Below, in pieces: positions 23,155-35,260 of a DNA stretch of 64,000 bases. Both the position numbers and the translations under genes were made by a program. The notes under the pieces are model-generated. The model was not told where the DNA came from. It ran no database searches and worked only from the letters and a program-made list of their open reading frames with translations. Origin of the DNA: Chamaecrista fasciculata (lineage: Eukaryota; Streptophyta; Magnoliopsida; Fabales; Fabaceae); NCBI GenBank assembly GCA_003254925.1, contig QANZ01032638.1, positions 1 through 64,000 of the forward strand, written 5' to 3'. How positions within the stretch are numbered: position 1 is the first letter of the stretch; every line of letters starts with the position of its first letter.

Positions 23155-23352
23155 TAATGCTTACATAGAAAGTACCATTCCATATTGCCATTTTAAGCTC
23201 AATAAAGCGATGAAGATTGTACATGGATACTCATGACTGATTCTTCCATTGTTGGAGAAGATGGTGAATTCGAGGATTGAGTTTTGTAGACCCTTTGAGA
23301 AGGATGAGATCATGGTTTGGGAAATGGACGATGCCATGGAGTCGAAGTCATT
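23155..23352 (-). pseudogene. Duplicated exon 1 fragment of the DUF3598 gene
   Basis: This stretch aligns with 18640-18910 over exon 1, including its splice donor (ATGCTTACATAGAAAGT on the plus strand) and the shared run GTTGGAGAAGATGGTGAATT. Indels and stops break the frame. Retention of the donor and first intron bases shows a DNA-level copy, not a processed one. Only exon 1 is present. Confidence 0.85.
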
Positions 23353-23456
23353 TAATTTATGTCAAATGATTATAGTCAGTATTGTTTAAGTTTTAATACT
23401 ATTTTTTTATTTTATTTTAAACTTTAAACTTTTATCTTTATTTTATAATTAATTCA

Positions 23457-23800
23457 AGGCAAAAGGTAAGTATCATTTTGGTTCCCAAACTTTGCATCAA
23501 TGATTAATTTCGTCCATAATTTTTTTCTATCAATTTTGTTCCAAATGTTTCACAGTTTGGTCAATTTTATCCATTGCTCTTACTTTAGCCAAATATTAGC
23601 CACAAAATCATGTGGCTAATGATATGTATTATTTAAAATTGATAGAAAAAGAAACTCTAATCCTAACTCAAATTGAAAAACAATATGTCGTTTGTTCTTA
23701 ATTTATTAAAAAAAGTTAGTCAAAAGATAAAATTAACCAAAATATGAAACATTGGGAATGAAATTGACGGCAAAAAAAAAATCCTAACTTTTAAATGTCT
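23457..23800. mobile_element. Eroded MITE of the GGCAAAA family
   Basis: The left end GGCAAAAGGTAAGTATC and the modules GGTCAATTTTATCC / AATTAACCAAAATATGAAAC are inverted as at 10859-11236. The right terminus is lost. A C-run with one n follows at 23839-23848. Confidence 0.45.
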
Positions 23801-23964
23801 AACCAAAAGAAGCAAGCGTCAATATCTTATCTTCATAACCCCCCCCCNAACTCAATTCGCAAGTACAGATTGAGTTGGATTTGCGAGACTGAACCGCTGC
23901 TCATCCCCCTTTGCACCATCAATCTTGTTCTTTAGCACCCATTCCATTGACATGCCACTGCGAG

Positions 23965-24519
23965 TAGCGCTGTTCAGCGGGTTGGGTCAATCCGCCAACC
24001 CGCCAAAACTAACTCAATCTGATAGTTTGAGTTGGTTTGGATTGGGCTGACGGGTTGGTTTAGGTTCAAAAAATGGAACTCGCTGTGGTTTAGGTTGTGC
24101 TGCGGATTTCAAGATTTTGAGTCCGCTCAACCCAACCAAACCCGCCGGCCCATAAAAGTATAAAAAAAAATAAAAATAATGTTTTATTTAATTAAAATAT
24201 ATTTTAATATCACAAATAATATTATTTTTATAATTTGGTCAATTCATAAAGTTTACTCTCAATTTAGTCCATCAAAAATAAATTTTGGAGGACTAAATTA
24301 AAGAAAAAAAATTAAGAGAAACCAATTTTTTTAAAAAATAAAAATATAAAAAAAAAATTGTATGGGCCAACCCGCTAACCCAACCTAACCCAACCCGCAA
24401 TTGTTTTGTTTGGGTTGACTCAATTATTTTCTTTAGCCCATTCCAACCTAACCTGCCAAATAAAATAATGAGCCCGAACCAACCCGCCCTAAACCCAACT
24501 CAACCCGTGAACACCCCTA
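23965..24519. mobile_element. hAT-like MITE of the GGGTTGGGTT type
   Basis: The left end TAGCGCTGTTCAGCGGGTTG and the right end CAACCCGTGAACACCCCTA are inverted. The arms are rich in CAACCCAACC and the core is AT-rich. TAGGGGTG-TCA termini of this kind are common among plant hAT-derived MITEs. A clean 8-bp target duplication was not found. Confidence 0.6.
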
Positions 24520-24964
24520 ACAAGTCCTTGAATTTTGCTTCGCCCCATTATGAAATTGGAGAAGATAGTGGCAACAATATAGAAAATAAGTACACTAAGG
24601 CTGCGTTTGGATCCCTCTTTACAGTGCCTTTATCCTCCTTTATCTCCCAGTACTCCTTTAATACCAGAGTTACAGTTACAAATGTTGTTTGTTTTACCTT
24701 TATCTCCCCCTCCTTTATTTTCCTCCTTTATCATTCCTTTATCTCTCCTTTATCTCTCCTTTATCTTCTAAAATTACTAACATATCCCTACTTAACTATC
24801 TATAATTACCTACTTTTTACTATAAAATAATAAAATACTTAAAGAGCATATTTGTAAATTACATATTAAAATATTTTTATTTTTTATCCTTACAATTTTC
24901 TCTTTCCATTCATTTTTTCTTACTATTTTTTTTTTCTTACTCACACCCCTCTCTCTCTCACTTA

Positions 24965-24991
24965 TATTATATTATATTATATTATATTATA
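24965..24991. repeat. (ATATT)n microsatellite
   Basis: Five-base units run in tandem inside the PIF-like element. Confidence 0.85.
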
Positions 24992-25330
24992 TATAATTTA
25001 TATTAATTTACTTAAAAAAATGATTTTAGTCCTTAAAATTATACCAACTCAATAAATCAATACTTGAGTCATCAAAATATATAATTTTTGATATATTAGT
25101 ATTCCTTCCTCTATTTTTTCAATTATTTTAATAATATTTTTAAGAGTCAAAATTTAAAATAAAATAATTAAGTCCATATTATTTACATTTTGATCCATGA
25201 GATAAAATATATAATCAAGACCCAAAAATTATAGATTTTGGTCCCTCCAACAATATATATATGGGTAATGGGAAAAATAATTCATTCCCCAAAACTTTAC
25301 AATTTGGTCCTTCATCCAGTATATATATAA

Positions 25331-25903
25331 GGGCCAAAGTCCTATTTTGGTCCCTCAATTATTTTTCGTTCCATATTGGTCCCTCAGTTTTCCAAAATTT
25401 GACACAGTTGGTCCCTCAAACGTTTTCCATCCATTTTTCTGTTAAAAAAAAAAAAAAAAAATTGACTTTTATCTCCTAAAAGTTTGAATTTTTACAGTAA
25501 AGACCTTTTTCTCTATAATAGAACCAAAATGCGAATGATTTCACCAAATCCCTCTGCAATAAGAAGCTCATTGGTGCTCGCAGCTTCTCCAAAGGCTTCC
25601 ACGTGGCCTATGGTGGCAGTTTCATTAAGAGAGAGAGCGAAGGGGGGGGAGGTTGTTTTTTGGTGTGAAATAAACTAAAACCCTCAATTATTTCTTCTTT
25701 CTTACATTTTGGTTCTATTATAGAGAAAAAGGTCCTTAATGCAAAAATTCAAACTTTTATGAGATAAAAATCAATTTTATCTTTTTTTCAGCGGAAAAAT
25801 GGATGGAAAACGTTTGAGGGACCAACTCTGTCAAGTTTTGGAAAGCTGAGGGACCAATTTGGAACATTGAGCATAACTGAGGGACCAAAATAGGACTTTG
25901 GCC
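25331..25903. mobile_element. Mutator-like hairpin MITE nested in the PIF element
   Basis: The ends GGGCCAAAGTCCTATTTTGG and CCAAAATAGGACTTTGGCC are inverted. The flanks TATATATAA (25322-25330 and 25904-25912) are identical over 9 bp, although the motif is simple. The arms repeat TTGGTCCCTCA modules. A unique core at about 25540-25680 includes CCACGTGG and a GAGAGAGAG run. Confidence 0.82.
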
Positions 25904-26089
25904 TATATATAAGTAATATTTTTTGAAGTGTAAAAATATAAAAACAAAATTCAAAATAGAAAAAAAAATATAATTCAATTCCCAAAAATTTAATAATATT
26001 TGTTGTTGTTTGTTATAATTTAGCGTCTTCTGTTTTGAGTATATTGGCAATATTTTTTGTTATCTCATTCGACAACAAAAATTACAGAT

Positions 26090-26640
26090 CAGTCCAACTT
26101 TAATAATATTTTTTAGTGTAATCAGATCCCAAAAATATACATTATGGTCCCTCCTGCACTAATATAATTATTCCAGGGTAATATTTTTTGTGGTGTGAAA
26201 ATTTAATTACAGTTTGGTCCCTACTCTAACACATATATGAGTAATTTTTTTTGTGGTGAAAAAATAAAAAAAATCAATATAAGAAAAAAATTATAATTCT
26301 CGAATCCCAAAACTTTACAGTTTGGTCACTCTTCCCGTATATGTATGGATAATATTTTTTTTGTACTATACACTATTGAGAAAAAATGTATAATTCATAT
26401 AAAAAAAATATACAAATTGGTCCGTCATTCAATATAAATATGGCTAATATTTTTGGTTCTACAACTACTGAATAACAAAATTTAGAAAAATACATAATTC
26501 ATACCCCAGAAAATATACATTTTGGTCCCTTCTATATCATATACATGGGTAATATTTTTTGTAGTATCAAAATTTTAAAATAAAATTAAAAGAAAGTAAA
26601 CAGGAAAAATATATAATCTAGTCCCCAAAATTTTACAATT
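26090..26640. repeat. Irregular ~115-130-bp tandem array inside the PIF element
   Basis: At least four successive units follow the plan: AAATATACATT/TTTACAGTTTGGTC, a short ATATATG stretch, GGGTAATATTTTTTGT, then an A-rich segment. The first unit appears to start before the nested MITE (25220-25330). Confidence 0.6.
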
Positions 26641-26975
26641 CACTACTCAAAAATTACATTTTGGTCCCACATCCACACCTCCCTCCTCCTTTATCTTACC
26701 ACTCCAAAAATCTCATTTATTAACTTCCTCCTTTAGCACAAATTTCGAGGCAATCATTACTCATACTATTTTTTTAACACCAAAACCAAAAAAACATAAC
26801 CACTCATTCATCCTCCTTTATTTTTACCATTTTTAACCCTATACAACTTTAAAATACCAATACAATTATTTCAACCCACCACAATCATTACATACCCTTT
26901 AAAATAATTTCACATCATAATTCCTCCTTTATCTCTCATTTTCCCAAACACAATTTACTAAAAACCTCCTTTATA

Positions 26976-27249
26976 CTCCCTCCGTTCCTGAATATCTGCT
27001 TTTCTGGAGAACTTTTTTTATTCCAAAATATCTGATGTTTTATAACTTCAAGAGAGCATTAATTATTCTTTTACCATTCTATCCCTATTAAATATAATAG
27101 AGTCATAAATGAATAAACATTTTCCAAGTAATTTAATAGGGATAGTTTAGTCTTTTTACCTCATTTTTGTCTTCATTCTAGGTGAGCTAATCATTTCCTT
27201 GGTCTGTGTGTATTTACCTTAAACATCAGATATATAGGAACGGAGGGAG
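26976..27249. mobile_element. Stowaway-like MITE, TSD TA
   Basis: CTCCCTCCGTTCCTGAATAT at the left and ATATAGGAACGGAGGGAG at the right are inverted and flanked by TA (26974-26975, 27250-27251). It is 274 bp, non-coding, and nested near the right end of the PIF-like element. Confidence 0.85.
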
Positions 27250-27348
27250 TAACACAAATTCTTTACCTCTCATTTATTACATCCCCATTCCTTTATCCTC
27301 CTTTAACTTAACTTTTGAATCCAAACGCACCCTAAGTGTTAAATTCGT

Positions 27349-28368
27349 TTATGGAACCGCATAGAATGTGTTGCCAATGAGAAAGGTGGTAACACCATAA
27401 TGTCCATTCAATCTCTCTTGATTTGATGACATTAAAAATGTTTCAGATATATGAATGATATTGCTTTTATACTTCGTTTCCATACTCAAACTATGTGCCA
27501 AGTTAGCAAGGCCATCAGCAACTCCATTTGCTTCCCTAAATATGTGATAAAATGCGAAAAGTCCAATCAGTAGTGAAAAGTAGGCTTTGAATCCTATTAA
27601 CAATCTGCACATAAGGGTGCTCCATATTGACGCCCTCTTTAATCATCTTCACCCCAACGAGAGAATCAGACTCAAATGAAGACGTTTGGCAAGGAGAACT
27701 GCATCCCAAATGGCGCTAAGTTCAGCAAAAGTGATTATGTGCAAAGCCAATAACCCACTTCCCAGTAGACTCACGCAGCACACCACCACATGTAGCATTG
27801 CCATCAGTATTAAAAGTGCCCAAGAGATCAAAACCTCATTCTTTAATCTCGTGGTACTAGTATTTTGGGCAGACACAGCATCCCACTCTGTCATATTGAT
27901 GTGGCATTTATGGATGATTCCCTCAGCCAAAGTATTGCGGCAGCGCGTGACCCATATATTCCAAGCAATTAGACCAAAAACATAACTCCAAGGATATGAC
28001 GCAACATTATTAGCACCCCAATTATTTTTCAGATTGGACTCAATCCAAACCTTCAGATCAAGTTGATAAAAGGTATCCCAAACAGAGTTATGAACAAAAT
28101 GAGACCATACCTCACGAGCCCTCACATTGGAAAGGACAGAGATTAGTACTGCTGATATGCCTTCGATACAAGAAATCCATCGTCACAATGCGGTCATGAT
28201 TTAGAAGCCATAAAAAGGTTCTTACCTTCAGCAGCCCACTATAACTCCATATTCTCTGGTATCACTGTCGTTATGAGGAGAGGCTATAGAATTAAAAGCA
28301 GAGTGAACATCAAAGGCACCATTAGCAGAGTGTCGCCAGGCAAGGGTATACTTTTTCTGCAGATCTAT
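27349..28368 (-). pseudogene. LINE relic: zf-RVT and RNase H segments
   Basis: Reading down from 28368 the minus strand gives YTLAWRHSANGAFDVHSAF, then EVWSHFVHNSVWDTFYQL, GLIAWNIWVTRCRNTL, an RNase H core (FNTDGNATCGGV in a shifted frame, AEL-AIWDAVLLAKRL) and FYHIFREANGVADGLANLAH. This is the C-terminal third of a plant L1-type ORF2. Multiple frame changes and the absence of the RT core show a dead fragment. The PIF-like element adjoins its 3' side. No poly(A) tail is visible. Confidence 0.8.
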
Positions 28369-28666
28369 ACAATTCAATTTATATTTTCAAGTCATACCAC
28401 CAGCTTACACTCCATATAACAAACTAACTAGTATTTTTTCTTCAAATATAACAAGCAATTTGTAATAAAAAACTGAAGAGACCATTACTTCACGATTCAT
28501 GAGGCAAAAAATCATGAAAAGAGTGTACCTCTTCCAATATATGAAACTATTGAATTAAATTATTTTTTCAATGAACTAAGGGCTCGTTTAAATAATTGGA
28601 GGGGGAGGGAAGAGAAGAGAGGAGAGGGGAAGGCTAAGTCCTTAAAATCCTTCTCTTTGTTTGGTG

Positions 28667-28944
28667 CTCTCTCTGTCTCTGAATATCTGTTTTTTAAGGT
28701 TAATACACATAGACTAAGAAATTCATTAATTTACTTAAAATGAAGAGAAATATGAGATAAAAAGACTAAATTGCCCTTATTAAATTACTCTTAGTTACTC
28801 CCACCAATTCAACCTTTACTAACTATTTAATAGGGATAAAATTGGAAAAAAAAGTAATTAATGTTTTTTTGATTTTGTAAAACATCAGATATTTTGGGAC
28901 AAAAAAAATCCTCCAACAAAGCAGATATTTGGAGACGGAGGGAG
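28667..28944. mobile_element. Stowaway-like MITE, degraded left end
   Basis: The left CTCTCTCTGTCTCTGAATAT and the right AGATATTTGGAGACGGAGGGAG ends are inverted. TA follows on the right, but the left flank is TG. It is the same family as 26976-27249 and 1459-1734. Confidence 0.7.
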
Positions 28945-29097
28945 TAATTAGTTTGAAGTATTTGAAATTCATGAAGGTGAGAGAATGAGGGATTAGTTTT
29001 TAAGGGAAAGGGATCTTTGGCATTAATAAATAAATAATTAGAAACAGAAGAAAAGGGAAGGAACAAAATTGCAAGAGTTGATGATAGCAAATAATAA

Positions 29098-30790
29098 TCA
29101 CTCACTATATTATAGAGTGAACAAGTAATAAAGACAGCTCAAAATATCATGTGTACATGTTTTAATAAGTTTATATATTTACTTTTTTATAAAATTGTAA
29201 AATAAAGTTAGTAGAGTTCAATCAAATTTTAAAAATTTATCAATTTATAAAATTAGCATTTATAAAAATATTATAAAATACTTATTGGTGACCCAAGTGC
29301 CAGTTCAACTATAAGTCAAAACAGGGTCACTTCAATACAATTGCATAAAACTGGTCTGCCTATTAAACTCTAACTAGTTCTATGGCTAGTTAGGCCTGGG
29401 TCTTAAACTTATGGTCTTCACATGGAAGAAATTTTTTATGATTAAGCTTTCAGCACAAATTTTTATTAGGCCAATGCTTTCAGCAAATTTGATAAATCTA
29501 AATTCTGCTAAAACATTATGTTTGAAGGAGATTTGTTTTCTTACAGTTTTAGCAATACAAGTGCTTAACCATATGTGTAATGTATAATTGCTCCATTTGT
29601 AGCCTATATAACAATACCCTTTATTCATATCAATTATATTTCTTCTCTCTGTTAAGATCTGCTTGAAAATTTTTAAAAATAAGTGATGTAATTGCTTGAT
29701 AAGATCAATTACGGATTCACAATTTTGAAGTTTAATCAATATGATCTAATCTCGCTCTTTCTTTTGCCACAATTAAGAACAAAATTCTAACCCAAAACAG
29801 AAGCTCCTTACAAACAACACAACAACAAACGAAACAGAAAAACCCAAAACAAAGAAAGAAACACCATGCACAAAACAAATAGAAATGACAAGTTGCAATT
29901 GGAAGGAAGATATTGAGGAAATTGCTTGTGATAAGTGCAGGAGTAATAAATAAACAAAAATGATTTTGCACCATGGAAGTTTAAAAAAAAAAAACAGAAT
30001 AGCAGTTGCATGTGAATGCTTGTTTAGAATTTGTAAAAAACTATCATATTAAGACGGTATAATTCAGCTTTTTTTTCAGCAGTTGCATGTGGATGTTTGT
30101 TTGAGATTTGTTGAAAACCATCATGGTAAGGGGGTGATGATTTTGGTATTCAAAAAAATAATGGAGATGATTCAGTGTTTATTTGAAATAAGTGCAATTT
30201 CGGAAATTTAAATTTGTAAACAACCCTCATATTTTTAGTAGAGAAGATGAAGGCAACAATTGGTCCTTGTCAGTCCATGAAATCAATCACCAAATACAGG
30301 AATGGGCAAGGAAATGAGAAGGACCACAGTCAGATTTGGATAAATAACACTCCAGTTTTTGAGAACCCTAATCACAACATAAGTTTTCCTCAATTGAAAT
30401 TATCAGCATACATCCAAATTAATTATAAAGTATACCTCAAGCACATCCAGCAGTAGACCCAAAATTATCTTCATACTGCAACTAGTTGTAGGATAAGATC
30501 TCTAAAGTATACTTCCCACACTTTACCATCGGTATTGATTGAGTTAGCATGATGATACACCAGCTATCCACAATAAGTAGACCTATAGAGAGGAAGCAGT
30601 TAGCATATGAAAAACTAGTCAAAAAGACCATTATAAATACGACACAGAAGAAAGATCCCATTATGGCAGCATATATCCTTCCAGAAGATAGTTTAAAATT
30701 AAATAGAATCTTAAAATACTGCTAAATTTTCTTATGTCAAGCAGTTCCTTAACCTCCTTCATGTTGCAAACTCATAAAACTGCCTGCTAT
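29098..30790. repeat. Segmental duplication, copy A
   Basis: Blocks 29098-29560 and 30246-30790 align collinearly with 31548-31918 and 31919-32772 (for example GAGCAACAAGTs near the start, then GAAATCAATCACCA, GATTTGGATAAATAACACTC and CCATTATGGCAGCATATAT). The 685 bp between the two blocks is unique to this copy. No gene is recognised in either copy; a small plus frame at 30247-30456 is not conserved in copy B. Confidence 0.75.
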
Positions 30791-31547
30791 GCAAAATGAA
30801 CATTAAGGCATACATTTAGGACCGAAATATATGACCCTTTGACCTAAGTTTATGTATGTACATTAATATACAAATGTTGCTGATTTCTTTAAAGTTTAAA
30901 CATCATGTTGCTGACAAGGTCAACTCATGATTGAGGAAAGCCTCATTGACATAAATGTTGCTGATTTCTTTAAACATCATGATTGAGGAATGAAATGTAG
31001 TTGATGCATATAGATCTTGAGATGTTAGAAATCTAGAGTCTGCTACAATTTACCATGATGGATTCTCTTTGAGAGAACCTACGATCACAAAAGAGACACA
31101 AGTTTCCAGAATCCGAAGAGTCAGTTAATTTGAAAACACAAATGCAAAACTAGCATAAATTTATGTACATAAACTGGAAGCAGTAATTATCATAGTACTA
31201 ATAGGCATCGGTATTTCATGACTAATGATCTTCTACGTAAAACAAATCAAATAATTGATCCTTAATCACTTTTAAATTTTCAAAAGCCTCCAAAATGACT
31301 TTAACAGTGAAAGCATGCCTTCAGAGAATGACTTTAACAGTGAAAAGAGGAAACAAGTAACCGAGAAACTGTGGATGTCTTCACTATCGTTGTCGGAATT
31401 GGATCAAACATTGAACTAGCGAAGGGATTTGATGACCAGATTAGTGATCAACCACTACGTCACTGTATTAATTTTAAAGTAAAAATATGCTATAATATAT
31501 TTAGAAAATCCATATCAACACATACATTACACTCATATATATAACTA
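30791..31547. other. Spacer between the duplicated copies
   Basis: AT-rich, with a short internal repeat GTTGCTGATTTCTTTAAA (near 30878 and 30958). No coding sequence is recognised. Confidence 0.5.
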
Positions 31548-32772
31548 CTCACTATATATATTATAGAGTGAACAAGTGACCAGCTCAAAATATCATGTAT
31601 ACATGTTTTAATAAGTTAATATATTTACTTTTTTATATAATTGTAAAATAAAGTTAGTAGAGTAGTTGGATCTAATTTTAAAAATTTATCAATTTATAAA
31701 ATTAGCATCAATGATATAAAATATTTGTTGGAGACCCAAACTATCATGTCAAAACAGAATTACTTCAATACAATTGCATAAAAGGCCTTTAACTTACGGT
31801 CTTCACATGGTAGAAAATTTTTAAGATTAAGCTTTCAGCACAACTTTTCATTTGGTCAATGCTTTCATCCAAAAGATTATGTTAGAATGAGATTTGCTAT
31901 ATTACAGTTTTAGCAATATGAAGGCAAAAATTGGTCATTGTCAATCCATAAAATCAATCACCAGATACAGGAATGGGCAAGGGATCAGGAGAACCACAAT
32001 CAGATTTGGATAAATAACACTCTAAATTTTGAGAACCCTAATCATAGAATAAGTTTTTCTTAATTGAAATTATCAACATACATCCAAATTAATTAGGAAA
32101 AAGTACTCTTAGTACTCCCAAAGTATGGAGTCAGTTTCAGTTGTACCTTCAAAGTTTTTTCTTGGGTCAATTGTATCCCAATGTTTCATATTTTAGTTAA
32201 TTATACCCTCAATGTTTCATATTCTAGTCAATTGCACCCTCAAATTGGGGGTATAATTAACACAAAAAAAGAAAAGATTGAGGATATAATTAACCCATAA
32301 AACTTCGGGGGTACAACTGAAACTGACCCTATACTTTAGGGGTACCAAGAGTACTTTTGCCAATTAATTGAAAAGTATACCTTGTGCAACTAGTTTTAGG
32401 ATAAGATCTCATAAAGTATACATCCCACACTTTACCATTTGTATTGATTGAATCCGCAGGATGATACACCACCTATCCACAATAAGTAGAGCTTTAGAGA
32501 GGAAGCAGTTAGCATATAAAAAACTTGTCAAAAAGACCATTAATAATCGACAGAAGAAAAATCCCATTATGGCAGCATATATATCCTTCCACCAGAAGAT
32601 AGTTTAAAATTAAATAGAATCTAAAAATACTGCTAAATTTTCTATTGTGAAGCAGTAATCGTTTAAACAGATTGATGATTCTCACTTGTATTTGTATATA
32701 TCAGAAACCACAGTTCCTTAACCTCTTTCATGTTGCAAACTCATAAACACTGCCTGCTTTGCAAAGAGAGAG
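31548..32772. repeat. Segmental duplication, copy B
   Basis: This is the shorter partner of 29098-30790. It lacks the unique middle of copy A and has gained a MITE at 32096-32361 plus about 50 bp near 32655-32710. Confidence 0.75.
32096..32361. mobile_element. 266-bp MITE with paralogous empty site
   Basis: The ends GGAAAAAGTACTCTTAGTAC and GTACCAAGAGTACTTTTGCC are inverted. The flanks AATTAATTA and AATTAATTG form a 9-bp duplication with one mismatch. In copy A of the segmental duplication the same point (30415-30440) reads straight through CCAAATTAATTATAAAGTAT with no insertion. Confidence 0.88.
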
Positions 32773-32890
32773 GTATTGAACTTTTAGACATATTCTACCT
32801 TAGAGGAATCCAATCTTGTCCATCGAAATATACAAGTTAAATGGAAAACAAAACCTTTCATTAATGGAACTGGGGCAATCATTATTACTA

Positions 32891-33156
32891 GAGTAAACTA
32901 ACAATTTGGTCCCCGAAAGATCATTGAGCTGACAACTCGGTCCTTGTAAGATTGAAATGTAAAATATAGCCCTTGAAAGATCAAAATAGTATACTAATTA
33001 GTCCTTTTTATGGATTAAGTAGTATACCGTTTTAATCTTTCACGGATTAAAAAGTATACCGTTTTGATCATTTGGGGGCTAAATTGTGCATTTTAATCTT
33101 TCGAGATTGAGTTGTCTGCTCGATGATCTTTCAGGGACCAAATTGTTAGTTTACTC
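32891..33156. mobile_element. Foldback MITE of the GAGTAAACTAACAATTTGG family
   Basis: GAGTAAACTAACAATTTGGT and ACCAAATTGTTAGTTTACTC are perfect inverted ends. The flanks TTATTACTA and TTATTATCA agree at seven of nine positions. The arms carry AGTATACCGTTTT repeats. Confidence 0.78.
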
Positions 33157-35260
33157 TTATTATCAACAAAGGCAAGAAACACAGAAAACAGAGAGTAAAA
33201 ACAAATTAATTTCACCAAAATAGACAAAGAAGCAGTGATCGTTATTATTATTATTTATGCATAATTGATGTTGGGAGCAGAAAATTAAAAGATAAACTTC
33301 AACAACTGACAGTGGAGTCTGTTATTCCATTGCTTATATACAGACTGCTGGACAATTGATCGTAACTAACAAAACAGAAAAAACTGAAAAAGACCAACCA
33401 ATTTTGGCCAAAAAAAACTAACTTCAACTAACCACAGTTAAAACACCTAACTTGTTAACTACTAATTAACTGAAGTCTCAATAAATCTATATATAAGTAC
33501 ATCCCCTTCTCAACTTATTTATATTAAGATCCACATAACTAACAATTTTATTTAAATTCAATTTTAATCTTATCTTATGATCTTTAATTTTAAAATAAAG
33601 AATCTATATCAGAATTTCTTCTGTACATATAAGTGGATAAAGATAAAAATACTATATAAACTAATTTTTGTAAAATTGCATCTACGAATTTGAATTGAGT
33701 TTTTTTTATCATTATTTATCTCCTTTATATATCTCTTTTAATTATCTGTATATTTTTTTCCCCGATTTTAGTATACCTTCAATTAAAAACAGAATCAAGA
33801 TTCAAGATTAATATTTTTCATGAAGAAAACTTGAGAACCAAAATAATTTCTTTATTTAATCTTATTACCAAAAAAAAATATAATTCCTTTAAAATGTTTT
33901 GTGATTATATATACATAAACATATTATTTTGATTTAATACAGGGGTACCAAACAAAATAACAATAAAGGTGTTATAATCTTTTGATATGATCAGTACAGT
34001 ACTTTAGTTTAAATGTTTCATTTAATCGAATTGGATAAATGTAAAATAATATATATATATATATATAATATTCCATTAAAATAATAATATATATTTCATA
34101 GAAAATACAGGTTGAAATGTCTTTTAAACAATATATTACCTTATTAAGAAAAAATACTTTAAGAAACGCAGGAAGCCTATTCACTATCTCTATGAGCAGA
34201 AGACAATTGCTAGTACAACAAATCAATGCCATTGAATGCTAAAAATGCATTTAAATACAGCTAAATCTGATAAACCATCACAAATTCCTAATTGATTTAA
34301 ACAATTTATTTATTATTTCTGATATGGCTACATCCTGAATCTAACCTAAACTTGCATATGCTTAGTATTACTTTCTGATATAGCTTCATCTTAATCTATC
34401 TGAACTTTTATTATGCATAGTATTGTATGATTAAAGCAGCATGCCAAGGATTCATCTTTGTTGGCTTCTTTCTCCTATGTTCATTTGATATTTGTTGAAT
34501 ATGTCAACCATTATCAGTCAGTTAATCATTCAAATCAGTGAGCACTTTTTTAAGTATTGCAAAAAGCATACAATCAACAAACATAGGCTTAAATGGCCGA
34601 AAGAAAAAAAGCATAGGCTTCAAATAAGGAAAGTAAAATAATATTATAAACTGATTTGATTTTGTGGAATCAAATTGCAAACAAAGTACATGGCAAGGCT
34701 TCATCAATTGACAGCCTGATTTGAACACATGCATATGCATATTTCATGAGATAACTAAGAGTGTTTACGAATCTAATGGAACCTCCATAGCTGTGTATTA
34801 TATTCAACCCCAAAAAAAAAAACACTATCCCACCAAATACAAGATATGATATAATACAAGAAAACAAAATAAAAATGGCATACTTTCAACAGCACACAGC
34901 AAAGCACAAAATTCAATAACAGAAACTAAACATAGGCCTAACTCTCGAGAGCCTGAATTTTACCATTTACACACTTTGCCCTATTTCTTTTTGCTATTGT
35001 AGACTTCTCCCTTTTCTTCTCTCTCTAGAATTGGCAATTGGCTCAGCACCACTAATCCACCCTCATGTACCTCCTTAGGTCTTCAGTGATATTACGGTTC
35101 ATCAGAATCCTATACGATGACTAAACCAGGCCAAATTACAATAATTTTATATGAAAATCTACCTGAGAGCACCATAAATGTCTGTTTTTCTTTTTTTGCA
35201 TTCTATTTAATGTCCCTGCTAAATAAATTTGTGTAGGCTTATGTATGGATAACTTGTGAA
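33157..35260. other. AT-rich intergenic region downstream of the PPR gene
   Basis: It has an (AT)n run at 34049-34068, A/T-rich low-complexity stretches and no frame that I recognise. The last few hundred bases before 35260 probably hold the PPR 3' UTR, but no processing signal is certain. Confidence 0.5.

Larger units (their letters stand above)
24599..27332. mobile_element. PIF/Harbinger-like non-autonomous element, TSD TAA
   Basis: The termini GGCTGCGTTTGGATCC and GAATCCAAACGCACCC are inverted, with TAA on both sides (24596-24598, 27333-27335). Three-base TWA duplications mark this superfamily. The subterminal parts are CCTTTATCTCC-rich on both ends. No transposase or Myb-like frame is seen in 2.7 kb. 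Two other elements are nested inside (25331-25903 and 26976-27249). A second family member has its end at 44617. Confidence 0.75.

Noticed and set aside
24468..24830. 120-residue plus frame
   Set aside because: It crosses from a hAT-like MITE into the PIF-like element and becomes a low-complexity hydrophobic tail.
30247..30456. 69-residue plus frame in segmental copy A
   Set aside because: Copy B has frame breaks at the same place and no known family is recalled.
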